64,000 bases of DNA from SZUA-36 sp963727635 (GTDB lineage Bacteria; Pseudomonadota; Gammaproteobacteria; Xanthomonadales; SZUA-36), in assembly GCA_963727635.1 (NCBI GenBank), contig CAVSHP010000007.1, positions 1-64,000 on the forward strand. Direction: 5' to 3'. A model generated the notes under the pieces. The model was not told the DNA's origin and did not search any database. It saw only the letters and a program-made list of their open reading frames with translations. Both the position numbers and the translations under genes were made by a program. Positions 37,989 through 48,475 of this stretch are shown one piece after another (position 1 is the stretch's first letter; the number at the start of each line of letters is the position of its first letter).

Positions 37989-39321
37989 TTATTTTCCGAT
38001 GCAGAAGCTGGAAAAAATAGCACCCAGCAAATCATCGGGAAGGTATTCCCCGGTAATTTCTCCGAGTGATTTTTGCGCGAGACGCAGTTCTTCAGCCAGT
38101 GTTTCCGGTGCGTTGTATCGTTCCAGTTGCTCATAACCGGCCCTGATGTGATCCTGGGTTCGTTTCAAAGCATCGAGGTGACGGGTACGTGCTGAAAACA
38201 CACCTTCCTGGTTTTGCGAAACACCAACGATATGCTTGATAAGGTGTGTCAGTTTGTCCAGACCCTGTCCTGTTTTAGCCGACACCCATACCTTTCGCAA
38301 CGCCTCATCCATCTTATCCCCGAGCCGGGTCAAATCGACCTTGTTATGCACTTCGATACACGGAATGTTGTCCGGAACCTCGGCTTTAAACACCAGTTGG
38401 GGTTCAAGCGCCTGGGTCGAATCGATCACCAGCAGAACAAGGTCTGCGGTCAGCACCGTAGCCCGGGCCCTGCGCACACCCTCCGCTTCTACCCGGTCGG
38501 TTGAATCGCGGATACCCGCCGTATCAGCAACATGTACAGGCAGGCCATCCAGGGAAATATATTCCCGCAGTACATCGCGGGTGGTTCCGGGAATATCAGT
38601 GACGATGGCTGAATCACGGCCGGCCAGCGCATTCAACAGGCTGGATTTGCCCGCATTTGGCAATCCGGCAATGGCGATATTAATGCCGTCTCTCAACAAT
38701 TGACCCTGGTGGGCCTGATCGGCCAATGTCCGTAGCAGACTGTCTGCCCTGCCCAGTTTTTCCAGCACATCGCTGTCCGCCAGAAAATCGATTTCTTCAT
38801 CCGGAAAATCCATTGCGGCTTCAACAAAAACCCTCATGTCGATCAGTTCCGTTGCAGTTGATTAACCTGGCTTGAAAATACACCTTCCAGCGAACGCTGC
38901 GCTGCACGAGCGGAAGCTTCGGTCGCAGGATTCGATCAGGTCCGCAATGGCTTCGGCCTGGACCAGGTCGATTTTGTTGTTCAGAAAGGCTCTTTCCGAA
39001 AACTCGCCGGGCCGGGCCGCCCGTGCGCCGAGCGCCATCACCCTGGCCATCAGCATTTGCAGTATTTGCGGGCCACCGTGCCCCTGCAGTTCAAGAACAT
39101 CTTCGCCGGTAAATGAGGCGGGCGCCGTAAACAGCAGGGCAATGCCGGAATCGATGGTCCGACCCTGGTCATCCATGAAGCGGGCAAAAGTGCGCGGTTC
39201 TGGGTTGGGGTAAAACGTCAAGTATTTGATTTGCAATGGGAATACTCAGCGGTCCGGAAATGCGGACAACACCCACCCCGCCGACGCCTGGTGGTGTTGC
39301 GATGGCGCAGATGGTGTCTGT
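37989..39321 (-). CDS. mnmE: tRNA modification GTPase MnmE (three frameshifts)
   Basis: With MnmG, MnmE makes (c)mnm5U34 at the tRNA wobble position. N-terminal sequence TICAIATPPGVGGVGVVRIS and ASFTGEDVLELQGHGGPQIL fold around formyl-tetrahydrofolate. The G domain has GLPNAGKSSLLNALAGRD (G1), DIPGTTRDVL (G2), DTAGIRDSTD (G3) and NKVDLT (G4). The protein ends FCIGK, the conserved catalytic Cys motif. Frame changes fall near 39185, 38930 and 38850. At the last, CGGAAC should read CGGGAAC to give QRELIDMR, a lost G in a G run. The exact start is uncertain because an in-frame stop precedes the conserved N-terminus. Confidence 0.92.
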
Positions 39322-39360
39322 TCAGGCTTGTTTGCAGCTGTGACCTTCCATGGCCACAGC

Positions 39361-41106
39361 TTAATGGATAAACGACGCCGGCGTTAACTGCTTCGGCGGC
39401 TTCAATCTTGCGCGTGATATACCACTGTTGCGCCAGTGACAGACCGGCATTGGTCGCCCAGTAAAGCACCAGTCCGGCCGGGAAAAATGCAAACATGAAA
39501 GAAAAACCAATCGGCATGAACTGCATGATTTTGCGTTGCATCGGGTCCATACCCGCCGTCGGTGTGAGACGTTGGGTCAACATCATGAAAGCCGCGTTAA
39601 GCACCGGCAGGACAAAGTACGGGTCCCTCGCAGTGAGATTGTTGATCCACAAGATAAACGGCGCCTGGCGCAACTCAACCGACTCGAGCAATACCCAGTA
39701 TAGCGCTATGAAAATGGGGATCTGTACCAGGATCGGTAAACAGCCCCCAAGTGGATTGACCTTTTCGGTCTTGTACATCTCCATCATGGCCTGACTCATG
39801 CGTTGACGGTCATCACCATAACGTTCTTTGAGTTGCTCAATGCGTGGTTGTAGCTTCCGCATTCTCGCCATTGAGCGGTATTGGGCTTCGGTCAGTTTGA
39901 AAAACAGCAGCTTGATAAAAACGGTCAGCAATACGATAGCCCAGCCCCAGTTACCAACCACGCGTGTGAATATTGTGAAAGCAACCAGAACAACGGTTTG
40001 GAAAATACCGTGAAAATACCGTAATTAACGGTGTGTCCGAGTCCCGGCGCGACTTCATCCAGCTTGTCCTGCAATTTTGGCCCGACATATAAACGGCTTT
40101 CAAATTCGTGGCTTGCGCCTGCGTCGCACTTCCACCGGAGGCGATACAGCCCTGGCGATATAACGAGGGAGTCCGTCCGGCGAATAAACCTGGGTTGAGT
40201 AGGCTGTCTGATCTCTGTCCTGGGGAGGAATCCAGGCGGCAAAGAAATAATGCTTCAATCATGGACACCCAGCCGCCGCTGAAACTGCGCTGATACGGTT
40301 CACTGGCAACATCATCAAATTTGATTTTTTCGAATTTTTCATCCGGGCTGTAAAATCCGATACCAAAAAAGCTGTAACGGCCCGGATTGTTAAAGCCACC
40401 GTCATCCTTGTTTTTGTCAATTGACCGTTGCAACTGGTCATAGCGGCTGCCGGTCCAGCTTTGACCGCTTTCGTTGGTAAGCGTGTGACGCACCGTGATG
40501 TCATATCTTCCACGTTTGAAAATCAATGTCTTGGTCACCTGGATACCGTTACCGCCATCCCATGTCAGCGGCACGCGAATTTCATCAGCGGACTGCACCC
40601 AGGGTATATTGCCATGTGTCGCTGTGATAAGTGCTGGTATGGTTAGGTGCTGCAGCACGGCTCAGCAAACCGGATTGTGCAATGAACATCTCCGGGCCAG
40701 AGCTGCTGAATAGATCGAACTTTGATTTCAGGTACTATCCAGATCAACCGGGTAGTTCAACAACTTGGCTGAGACCACGGTACCGCCCACCAGGTCAATT
40801 CCTACTTCCAATACGTCGGTTGTGACGGTCAACAAGTCACATTGGCACTCGTCATGACGGGCTGTGTAATCGCTACCGGACGCCGCATCGGAGGTCGCAG
40901 ACTTGAATCAGGTGTTGGTAAATCACCGGCTGAGGGTATCGCTGGCGACTGGCGTCTGAACCGGCGGTGCATCAATCGTTGAGTTGACATCTTGTGTTGC
41001 TGGCTGTTGACTGTGGCTGGACGCCGTAATCCTTTTGCCATTCCACCCACATCAAGTAGGAAAGAACCAGCAACCCCATGAATAGCATCGGGCGAAGATT
41101 TGCCAT
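39361..41106 (-). CDS. yidC: Membrane protein insertase YidC (frameshifted)
   Basis: YidC inserts and folds inner-membrane proteins. It begins MANLRPMLFMGLLVLSYLMW at 41106, the usual first span. Then comes the large periplasmic beta domain (parts readable at 40658-39951) and the conserved five-span core: NWGWAIVLLTVFIKLLFFKL, PRIEQLKERYGDDRQRMSQA, MMEMYKTEKVNPLGGCLPIL and MPIGFSFMFAFFPAGLVLYW. At least three frame changes lie between 40970 and 39370. I place the stop at 39361 after a final shift. Without it the frame runs into mnmE. The start codon overlaps the rnpA stop. Confidence 0.9.
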
Positions 41107-41507
41107 TATCTCTGTATCCTTAATTGATCCGCCGGCATTCCAAGGTTCCGGTCTCCGGCTTTCTTGACCAGTTTTTGCCAATGAGTCGAGAGTGACTCAT
41201 CAAGTGTTTTATTGCTTTGATTTGCGGCCTGTGCTGTTGGCAGAACAACAAAATCCAGTGCATCTGTCCGTTGTCCGAGCCAACCATCTGGCAACGGAAA
41301 TTTTCCCGTACCACGCGTTTGATGCGATTACGACCAACGGCTTTGGCACAAGCTTTTTTAGAAACGGCCATACCAAGACGGTGTTGCTGTAATTCATTTG
41401 TCCGCGCCAAGAATTCTGAAATATTCGTCAAATGACCGGATGGGTTGCTGAAACACCAATTTGAATTGTGCTGGTTTGAGCAATCGCGATTGCCTGGAAA
41501 ATTTCAT
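41106..41507 (-). CDS. rnpA: Ribonuclease P protein component (two frameshifts)
   Basis: The protein part of RNase P, which trims the 5' ends of tRNAs. The reading starts at 41507 (MKFSRQSRLLKPAQFKLVF). The diagnostic block RLGMAVSKKACAKAVGRNRI with KRVVRENFR binds the RNA. Frame changes near 41395 and 41298 are needed, the second giving a C-terminus with DALDFVVLPTAQAANQSNKT. The stop TAA overlaps the yidC ATG (TAATG). No yidD reading frame is present between rnpA and yidC, unlike most gammaproteobacteria. Confidence 0.92.
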
Positions 41508-41626
41508 CGTTCCTGGCCCATGAACGTTTTTTCGCTGCTGTTTTCCTGGCCCGGTTCGCGGTTGACCGTTTTACCGGATCCTTTATTCAGGCTCTGTCAA
41601 ACAAACTGGAGCCCGGGCCAAACTAT

Positions 41627-41761
41627 TCAGGCACTTAAGCGTTTGCGACCTTTGGCACGACGTGCATTAATAACGGCACGACCACCGCGGGTGGCCATAC
41701 GGGCACGGAACCCATGTCGGCGAGCGCGTTTTAAAATACTTGGCTGAAAAGTACGTTTCAT
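41627..41761 (-). CDS. rpmH: 50S ribosomal protein L34
   Basis: A 44-residue, very basic ribosomal protein: MKRTFQPSILKRARRHGFRA at the start, then ATRGGRAVINARRAKGRKRL. It is complete and intact. It is first in the rpmH-rnpA-yidC-mnmE line and divergent from dnaA, the standard gammaproteobacterial arrangement at the chromosome origin. The 119 bases before rnpA contain the direct repeat GGGCCAGGAA twice, of unknown meaning. Confidence 0.97.
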   Translation of the reverse strand: MKRTFQPSILKRARRHGFRARMATRGGRAVINARRAKGRKRLSA

Positions 41762-42104
41762 TATTTTAAAACCTCAATTAAATACTATTTAAGACTGTTA
41801 TTCCTGTTATCTACAGACAGCCGAGACAAGAGGCGAATAGTATCCCGTATAGGCAATCATTCAAGCAATTGGCCCGATAATATTTTGAATTTGCATGAGT
41901 ACGGTTTACAACTATAGCCAAGTTATCCACAGCACGTTAGACTAAGCTACAATCAGGTTGATGGCGTTATGCATAGCCTGCTGGCGATTGATGACAGAAT
42001 ACTTAACATCTATATAAGTTATTGAAATATAATAGTTTTTGGCTCAATTACAGCCAATTTGTTGTGCGTTCCAAAACTATAAACCTTATTGGCTTGAACG
42101 CGGC
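41762..42104. other. rpmH-dnaA intergenic region with two DnaA boxes
   Basis: 343 AT-rich bases between divergent rpmH and dnaA. A perfect DnaA box TTATCCACA lies at 41923-41931 and a variant TTATCTACA at 41807-41815. In pseudomonads oriC can lie here; in this window the dnaA-dnaN gap has more boxes. The region must also hold the rpmH and dnaA promoters, and the boxes may serve DnaA autoregulation. Confidence 0.6.
42003..42033 (+). promoter_or_regulatory. Possible dnaA promoter
   Basis: TTAACA (42003-42008) and a perfect TATAAT (42028-42033) are 19 bases apart, about 70 bases before the dnaA ATG. This is a pattern match only. Confidence 0.4.
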
Positions 42105-43425
42105 ATGGCGCAAAACATCTGGCAACTTTGCCTTCAGCATCTCGAACGGGAACTCCCGCTGAAGACATCAATACCTTTATTCGCCCGCTTGAGGTTATCA
42201 ACAGTAAAAACCGAACCCGGCTGGTTGCACCCAACCCCTATGTTCGTGACCATATTGCGGCGCATTACCTGGAACGAATCCGGGATATTTTTGAGCATCT
42301 GGGTCACGCAAGGGCATCGGTCAGTATAGAAGATGGTTTACCCGCCGAATCAAGACGGATAGCACACGATCGTTCACGACCAATCGCCAGTGAAGATACC
42401 AGTCAGACCGGTCTTGATCCACGTTATCGTTTCGATAATTTCGTTCTGGGTAAATCAAATGAACTGGGTTTCGCGGCAGCGTCACAGATTGCTCAAAAAC
42501 CCGGGGATGCCTATAACCCGCTGTTGTTATACGGCAGCACCGGTCTTGGAAAAACACATCTGTTGCATGCCATTGGCAACAAGATTCGGAGAGCAGAATC
42601 CGTCTACAAAAGTACTCTACCTGGACTCGGAACGATTTGTCAGTGACATGATCAAGGCCTTCGTCACGGTGCGATTGATAATTTTAAAAAACATTATCGC
42701 TCCGCCGGTGCTTTGCTCATCGATGACATCCAGTTTTTTGCGGGAAAGAAGAGCTCTCAGGAAGAGTTTTTCCATACTTTCAATGCGTTACTTGATAGCA
42801 AACAACAAATTGTCTTGACTTGTGACCGTTATCCAAAGGAGGTTGAAGGTCTCGAAGCGCGGTTGCGTTCACGTTTTGGATGGGGCTTGACGGTTGCAAT
42901 TGAACCGCCGGATTTTGAAACCCGGGTCGCGATATTGATGAACAAGGCCCAGGAGAGAGGTGTTCAACTTAAGGAGAGCCGTGGCTTTTCTCGTGGCCAA
43001 ACGTTTACGCTCGCATGTGCGTGACCTTGAAGGCGCTTTAAATACACTGATAGCCAATGCCACGATTCACCGGTCGGGAAATCACTGAAGGTTTTGCCCG
43101 CGAAGTCTTGCGCGATTTACTGACCGTACACGATCGCCTGATTACGATTGAAAATATTCAGAAAACCGTCTGTGAATATTACAAAATACGCATGGCAGAG
43201 TTATTATCCAAGCGCAGACATCGAAGCATTGCCCGACCAAGGCAAATGGCGATGTCCTTGTGTAAAGAATTGACCCAACACAGCCTGCCGGAGATCGGTG
43301 ACGCATTTGGCGGTCGGGATCACACAACCGTTTTGCATGCGTGCCGTAAAATAGACGAGTTATGTGAAACCGATGGACGTTTAAGAGAGGACAAGGTTAA
43401 ATTGTTGCGCTTATTGACCGCGTGA
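42105..43425 (+). CDS. dnaA: Chromosomal replication initiator DnaA (frameshifted)
   Basis: DnaA binds and opens the origin. The start at 42105 gives MAQNIWQLCLQHLERELP. Domain III has NPLLLYGSTGLGKTHLLHAI (Walker A), ALLIDDIQFFAGKKSSQEEF (Walker B) and EGLEARLRSRFGWGLTV with the arginine finger region. Domain IV ends SKRRHRSIARPRQMAMSLCK and GDAFGGRDHTTVLHACRKI, the DnaA-box binding signature. Frame changes fall near 42155, 42600, 42660 and 42985. Because dnaA is essential and every block is conserved, these are taken as sequence errors. Confidence 0.95.
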
Positions 43426-43668
43426 CGTTTTGTGAAACAATAGGAGGATAAGTCCTTAACAAACTGTTAATAAGTTTTAACATTTGAGGTAAGGTTTTCT
43501 TCTCCACAAGTTATACACAAGCTTAGGTTAATGATTCACACAAGATAAAAAACAATATTTTATCTTTAATATCATATAGTTAAAATGTTTTTGAGTTATT
43601 AACAGGGCTTACTACTACTACTTTTTATATATTTATTATTTAAGAACAGTAATAAAAAGGAACAAGGT
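43426..43668. other. Candidate replication origin: DnaA boxes, GC spacer, DnaA-trio, AT-rich tract
   Basis: DnaA-box-like 9-mers are at 43465-43473 (TGTTAATAA, reverse), 43500-43508 (TTCTCCACA), 43511-43519 (TTATACACA) and 43596-43604 (TTATTAACA). The last is followed by GGGC (43605-43608), then TACTACTACTACT (43610-43622), whose complement reads 3'-GAT repeats as in the DnaA-trio, and then a 20-base A/T-only tract. That order, box-GC-trio-AT, is the basal unwinding layout described in Bacillus subtilis. A dnaN promoter should also lie here. Confidence 0.6.
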
Positions 43669-44773
43669 ATGAAATTCACTATATCCAGGGAAGTGCTTCT
43701 TCAACCGATCAGCCAGGTTATTGGTGTGGTTGAACGCAGGCAAACATTACCGGTATTGGCAAACTTCATGCTGGTTGCCAAGAAACAACCGTTGACCGTC
43801 ACCGGTACGGATATGGAAGTTGAGCTCATTTCCAGTGTGGCAGCGGATGTTTCCCAGGATGGTGAAATTACCGTTCCTGCACGCAAATTTGTGGATATCG
43901 TCAAGGCTCTGCCAGATGGTTCGAACATTTCCTTCAGTGTCAGTGATGACAAGGCGACACTGTCTGCAGGTCGTAGCCGCTTTACACTCGCAACCTTGCC
44001 GGCATCCGAATTCCCTGCTACCGATCAGGTAGAAGCCCTTGAAAATATTAATGTTTCAGAGAATCTCTCTAAAGAAAATGATGGATAAAACCTCGTTTGC
44101 AATGGCCAATCAGGACGTCCGTTATTACCTCAATGGTCTGTTATTTGATTTCAGTGAAGAGCAACTTAGGGCCATAGCAACTGATGGCCACCGTTTGGCA
44201 ATATGTGATCTTGAAAGTGCCGTGGATATCATGAGTGAGCGGCAACTGATCGTGCCCGTAAAGGTGTGATGGAGTTGAGCCGAATGCTGTCGGATGAATC
44301 AGACGAGGTCACCCTGGCGATTGGCCGAAACCACATACGACTGGTAAAAGATGACACGACATTTACCTCGAAATTGATAGATGGCCGTTTTCCTGACTAT
44401 AAAGCCGTTATGCCGGTTGGTGCGGACAAGCAAATGCTGGTCGACCGGGCAACATTCATACACTGCCCTGCAGACGAGCTGCCATTCTTTCAAATGAAAA
44501 ATACAAGGGTGTGAGACTGGAAGCCGAAGGCTCCACTATAAAAATAATTGCGCACAACCCACAACAGGAAGAAGCGGTGGAAGAAATTGAAGCGGAATTC
44601 AATTTTGATCGCCTGGCGGTTGGATTTAACGTGACCTACTTGCTGGACGCGTTAATGGCCATTGATACCGATACAGGTGTCACTGGAACTCAAGGATGCC
44701 AATAGCAGTTGCCTGGTTTCAGCACCGGACTCCGATATCAATCGACACGTGGTCATGCCGCTTAAAGCTTTAA
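43669..44773 (+). CDS. dnaN: DNA polymerase III beta sliding clamp (frameshifted)
   Basis: The ring-shaped processivity clamp. It starts MKFTISREVLLQPISQVIGV and shows LPVLANFMLVAKKQPLTVTG, FALATLPASEFP-like sequence, YYLNGLLFDFSEEQLRAIAT, DGHRLAI, and a C-terminus with ANSSCLVSAPDS and VVMPLKL. Frame changes fall near 44070, 44265, 44475, 44690 and 44765. The last is an extra A in AAA; removing it gives MPLKL and the stop TAA at 44771-44773. Parts are all in order and conserved, so the gene is probably intact. Confidence 0.94.
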
Positions 44774-44793
44774 ATTGGATACTTACCATCGAT

Positions 44794-45871
44794 ATGCGGG
44801 TTAAATCCCTAAATATCAAAAACTTAAGAAATATTTCATCGGCACAAATTGACTTCGATCCAGTGTCTGAATTGTTTTATTGGTGATAATGGTGCGGGTA
44901 AAACCAGTATTCTGGAAGCGCTATCGGTGTTATCCAAAGGCCGTTCATTCAGATCCGGCCAGGTATCCTCACTCATTGGTCCTGAGGGCAAAAGTTTCCA
45001 GGTCGTAAGCAAAATCCAGAGCCAGGCAGGTGATTCTCATCAATTGGGTATGGAACGCGATGATATTCACTGGTCCGCACGACACAACGGCGCGGATGTC
45101 ACAAATTTAAGTGAGCTGACTGAATTACTGCCACACGTGGTCCTGGAACCCAATAGCCATACCCTGATAAGTGGGCCACCGGATGGCAGACGCAGGTATC
45201 TCGATTGGGGTGTGTTTCACGTGGAACACGATTTCCTTTTGCTTTGGCGAAGGTACAATCGTGTTTTAAAACAAAGAAATGCGGCGTTAAGACAGGCAAA
45301 CCGTATGATGGTTGAAAGTCTGGATTCACAGTTCGTGCAGTTGGGTGAAAAATTGCACCAGGCACGTCAAAATCACGTTGCGCGTCTTGATTTGATGCTG
45401 CAAAAACAACTTTCACTTTTTTGTGATTCCCTTGAAGGTATTAAACTGAGTTATAAAAAGGGTTGGTCCGGAGATAGTCTTGACGAGGCGATTGAAACTT
45501 CTTATACGCGTGATATTGAAAGAGGTGCAACTGGCCCGGGCCCGCATAAAGCTGATTTGCATCTCTCAATCAATGGCGTTCCAGCGAAAGAACGTTTGTC
45601 GCGCGGTGAGCAAAAGGCAATGACAGCCGCGATGATTATGGCTCAGGCGCAAATGATTAGCGCATCCGGAGAAATGCCATTACTGTTGTTTGACGATCTT
45701 TCTTCTGAGCTTGATGAAATACACCTGGGCAAGGTGCTTCGGGTAGGTCTGGAGCTGGGCGCACAAATACTGATTACCGGTACCGACCTGGTTCAGGCGA
45801 TCAGAACATGCGACAGTTCATACACAGTGTTTCACGTGAAACACGGAAGTGTTTCAGCGGATGTTGCATGA
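44794..45871 (+). CDS. recF: DNA replication and repair protein RecF (one frameshift)
   Basis: An SMC-like ATPase that helps load RecA at gaps. I start at ATG 44794 (MRVKSLNIKNLRNISSAQID), 20 bases after dnaN. A frame change near 44860-44880 joins this to FIGDNGAGKTSILEALSVLS, the Walker A motif. Later come GRRRYLDWGVFHVEH, ERLSRGEQKAMTAAMIMAQA (signature) and LLLFDDLSSELDE (Walker B). The gene order dnaA-dnaN-recF-gyrB is standard. From 44880 onwards it reads without error. Confidence 0.95.
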
Positions 45872-45913
45872 GTAGCTTAAGTTCATTGAAAACAAGCATT
45901 AATTAACACCCGG

Positions 45914-45922
45914 TGGTATAAT
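45914..45922 (+). promoter_or_regulatory. Extended -10 promoter element upstream of gyrB
   Basis: TGGTATAAT is a perfect extended -10 (TGn plus TATAAT), 100 bases before the gyrB start. No good -35 is present at normal spacing, as expected for this promoter class. Confidence 0.5.
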
Positions 45923-46022
45923 GTAATTCGTTTCAGAGCATAATAATCCGCATCAAATCAATCATTTATTGCTTCCAATTGCAGGGGCAAATGATTCGTT
46001 TAAACCGGTACTTAGAGGCTAT

Positions 46023-48425
46023 ATGACTAAAAATTTATATGATTCCAGCAGCATTAAGGTTCTCAAGGGGCTTGATGCGGTGCGAAAGCGTCCCGGTATG
46101 TACATCGGTGATACGGATGACGGGACAGGCTTACATCACATGGTGTTCGAGGTGGTGGATAATTCCATTGACGAAGCCCTGGCCGGGCACTGTGATGCGA
46201 TCAAGGTCATCATCGAGATGGATGGCTATGTCAGGGTTACTGACAATGGACGTGGTATACCTGTTGATATCCATAAGGAAGAGGGGCGTTCAGCAGCAGA
46301 AGTTATTATGACAGTACTTCACGCTGGCGGTAAATTTGATGACAATTCCTACAAAGTTTCGGGCGGTTTACACGGTGTGGGTGTTTCGGTGGTTAATGCC
46401 CTGTCAGAGGTGTTGGAATTAACTATTCGAAGAAATTCTCATGTCTGGCAACAAACCTACAACATGGGTGTTCCGGCCGAACCACTTAAACAGACAGGAA
46501 ATACAAGAAAAACCGGCACAGAAATAAGGTTTTTACCCAGCCCCAAGATTTTTTCCGATACGGTTTTTCATTACGACATCCTGGCCAGACGGTTGAGAGA
46601 GTTAAGTTTTTTAAACTCCGGCGTCAGGATTGAATTAATTGATGAAAACTCAGGAAAGTCAGATGTCTTTGAATATGAAGGTGGAATTCGTTCATTCGTA
46701 GAACATTTGGGACGCAAAAAGACCGCACTACACCCAACTGTTATGTATTTTCAGGGTGAAGCAAACAAAGTCGGCGTCGAGGTAGCAATGCAATGGACCG
46801 ATGCTTACCAGGAAAGTGTTTTTTGTTTCACCAACAATATCCCGCAACGTGATGGCGGCGCCCATTTGGCAGGTTTCAGGGCAGCCCTTACGCGTACCAT
46901 GAATCAATATATCGAAGAGTCGGGTCTGGCCAAGAAGAACAAGGTTGCGATGACAGGTGATGACGCACGTGAAGGCCTGGTGGCGGTACTTTCAGTCAAA
47001 GCGCCTGATCCAAAGTTTTCATCACAGACAAAAGACAAGTTGGTGTCTTCCGAGATCAAACCGGTCGTCGAATCTTTGGTGGCCTCTAATTTGCGCGATT
47101 TTATGTTGGAAAACCCGGCAGAAGCAAAAATTATCACCATGAAGGCGGTAGATGCTGCGCGCGCCCGGGAAGCAGCACGTAAAGCCCGCGACATGACGCG
47201 CCGCAAAGGTGTTTTGGATATCGCCGGTTTACCCGGTAAATTGGCAGACTGCCAGGAAAAGGATCCGGCGCTGTCCGAGCTATTCATTGTCGAGGGTGAT
47301 TCTGCCGGTGGCTCCGCAAAGCAGGGAAGAAACCGCAAAACACAGGCAATTCTGCCACTTAAGGGAAAAATTCTTAATGTGGAAAAGGCGCGTTTCGACA
47401 AAATGCTGGCTTCCGCCGAAGTCGGCACATTGATCACAGCACTCGGTTGCGGTATCGGCCGGGATGAATTCAATATTGATAAATTGCGTTACCACACCAT
47501 TATTATCATGACCGACGCCGATGTCGATGGCTCGCATATACGCACCCTTTTGCTTACCTTTTTCTATCGGCAAATGCCTGAATTGATAGAGCGTGGTCAT
47601 ATCTATATTGGTCAGCCGCCGTTGTATAAAGTGAAGCAGGGAAAGCAGGAACAGTACCTCAAAGATGATACGGAGATGAACGAGTACATGCTGGCCCGTG
47701 CGATGGATAATGCCTCACTGGTTTTTGATCAGGATGCCCCGCCGCTTACTGGAGCGGGACTTGAAGGCTTGTTGCGTGATTATATGGCGGTCAAGTCGTC
47801 AAGTGCTCGTTTGACACATCGTTATGATCCTTTGTTTTTATCTCAACTTATTGATAATAAAACATTTTCATTTAACTGGAGCGAAGATGAGACACAGGCG
47901 TGGTGTGACTCAATTGCTGAGAAGATGAATCTGAGTTCGCCCCCCAGCGTAATATATGGACTACGCTCTGAAGAGACCGAACATGGTCGTGAGTTGATAT
48001 TAAGCAAAACCACCTACGGCGTTGTGGAAACCACGCGATTTACCAGGGACTTCTTCCGATCACCGGAATACAGGTTAACCAGCAAGTTGTCTGACATCTT
48101 GAATGACCTTATTCAACCGGGTGCCGTGGTACGACGAGGCTCCCAGGAACAAGACGTGCGTAATTTTGCCGAGGCCTATGACTGGCTTATGGAAGAAAGC
48201 CGCAAGGGCCGGACCTTCCAACGCTTTAAAGGTCTGGGTGAAATGAATCCGGAACAGCTTTGGGACACGACGGTCAACCCGGAAACACGCCGGCTACTTA
48301 AAGTAACCATTGAAGACGTGATTGCGGCAGATGAAATATTTACCACCCTGATGGGTGATGAGGTCGAACCACGGCGGGATTTTATTGAGAAGAACGCACT
48401 TTACGTAACAAACCTGGATATTTGA
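46023..48425 (+). CDS. gyrB: DNA gyrase subunit B
   Basis: The ATPase subunit of gyrase (800 residues). It begins MTKNLYDSSSIKVLKGLDAV. The GHKL ATPase has EVVDNSIDEALAGHCD and VSGGLHGVGVSVVNALS; the TOPRIM domain has ELFIVEGDSAGGSAKQGRN and IIIMTDADVDGSHIRTLLL; the C-terminus carries the QRFKGLGEMNPEQLWDTTV block. An insert in the TOPRIM-side domain (about residues 545-730) is typical of gammaproteobacterial GyrB. An upstream in-frame start (45969) is rejected because the family starts here. It is intact and is followed by a strong terminator. Confidence 0.98.
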   Translation: MTKNLYDSSSIKVLKGLDAVRKRPGMYIGDTDDGTGLHHMVFEVVDNSIDEALAGHCDAIKVIIEMDGYVRVTDNGRGIPVDIHKEEGRSAAEVIMTVLHAGGKFDDNSYKVSGGLHGVGVSVVNALSEVLELTIRRNSHVWQQTYNMGVPAEPLKQTGNTRKTGTEIRFLPSPKIFSDTVFHYDILARRLRELSFLNSGVRIELIDENSGKSDVFEYEGGIRSFVEHLGRKKTALHPTVMYFQGEANKVGVEVAMQWTDAYQESVFCFTNNIPQRDGGAHLAGFRAALTRTMNQYIEESGLAKKNKVAMTGDDAREGLVAVLSVKAPDPKFSSQTKDKLVSSEIKPVVESLVASNLRDFMLENPAEAKIITMKAVDAARAREAARKARDMTRRKGVLDIAGLPGKLADCQEKDPALSELFIVEGDSAGGSAKQGRNRKTQAILPLKGKILNVEKARFDKMLASAEVGTLITALGCGIGRDEFNIDKLRYHTIIIMTDADVDGSHIRTLLLTFFYRQMPELIERGHIYIGQPPLYKVKQGKQEQYLKDDTEMNEYMLARAMDNASLVFDQDAPPLTGAGLEGLLRDYMAVKSSSARLTHRYDPLFLSQLIDNKTFSFNWSEDETQAWCDSIAEKMNLSSPPSVIYGLRSEETEHGRELILSKTTYGVVETTRFTRDFFRSPEYRLTSKLSDILNDLIQPGAVVRRGSQEQDVRNFAEAYDWLMEESRKGRTFQRFKGLGEMNPEQLWDTTVNPETRRLLKVTIEDVIAADEIFTTLMGDEVEPRRDFIEKNALYVTNLDI

Positions 48426-48429
48426 TTTC

Positions 48430-48462
48430 GGCCCGGAAACAGTTTCCGGGCCAGCAATTTTT
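48430..48462 (+). terminator. Rho-independent terminator of gyrB
   Basis: A ten-base stem (GGCCCGGAAA 48430-48439, TTTCCGGGCC 48443-48452) with loop CAG is followed by AGCAATTTTT. It lies between convergent gyrB and glyS. Confidence 0.9.
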
Positions 48463-48475
48463 GGTATTTCTCTAA

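Noticed and set aside
42105..44773. Programmed frameshifting in dnaA and dnaN
   Set aside because: There are too many shifts, in both directions, without a common slippery motif or downstream structure; similar shifts occur in unrelated genes.
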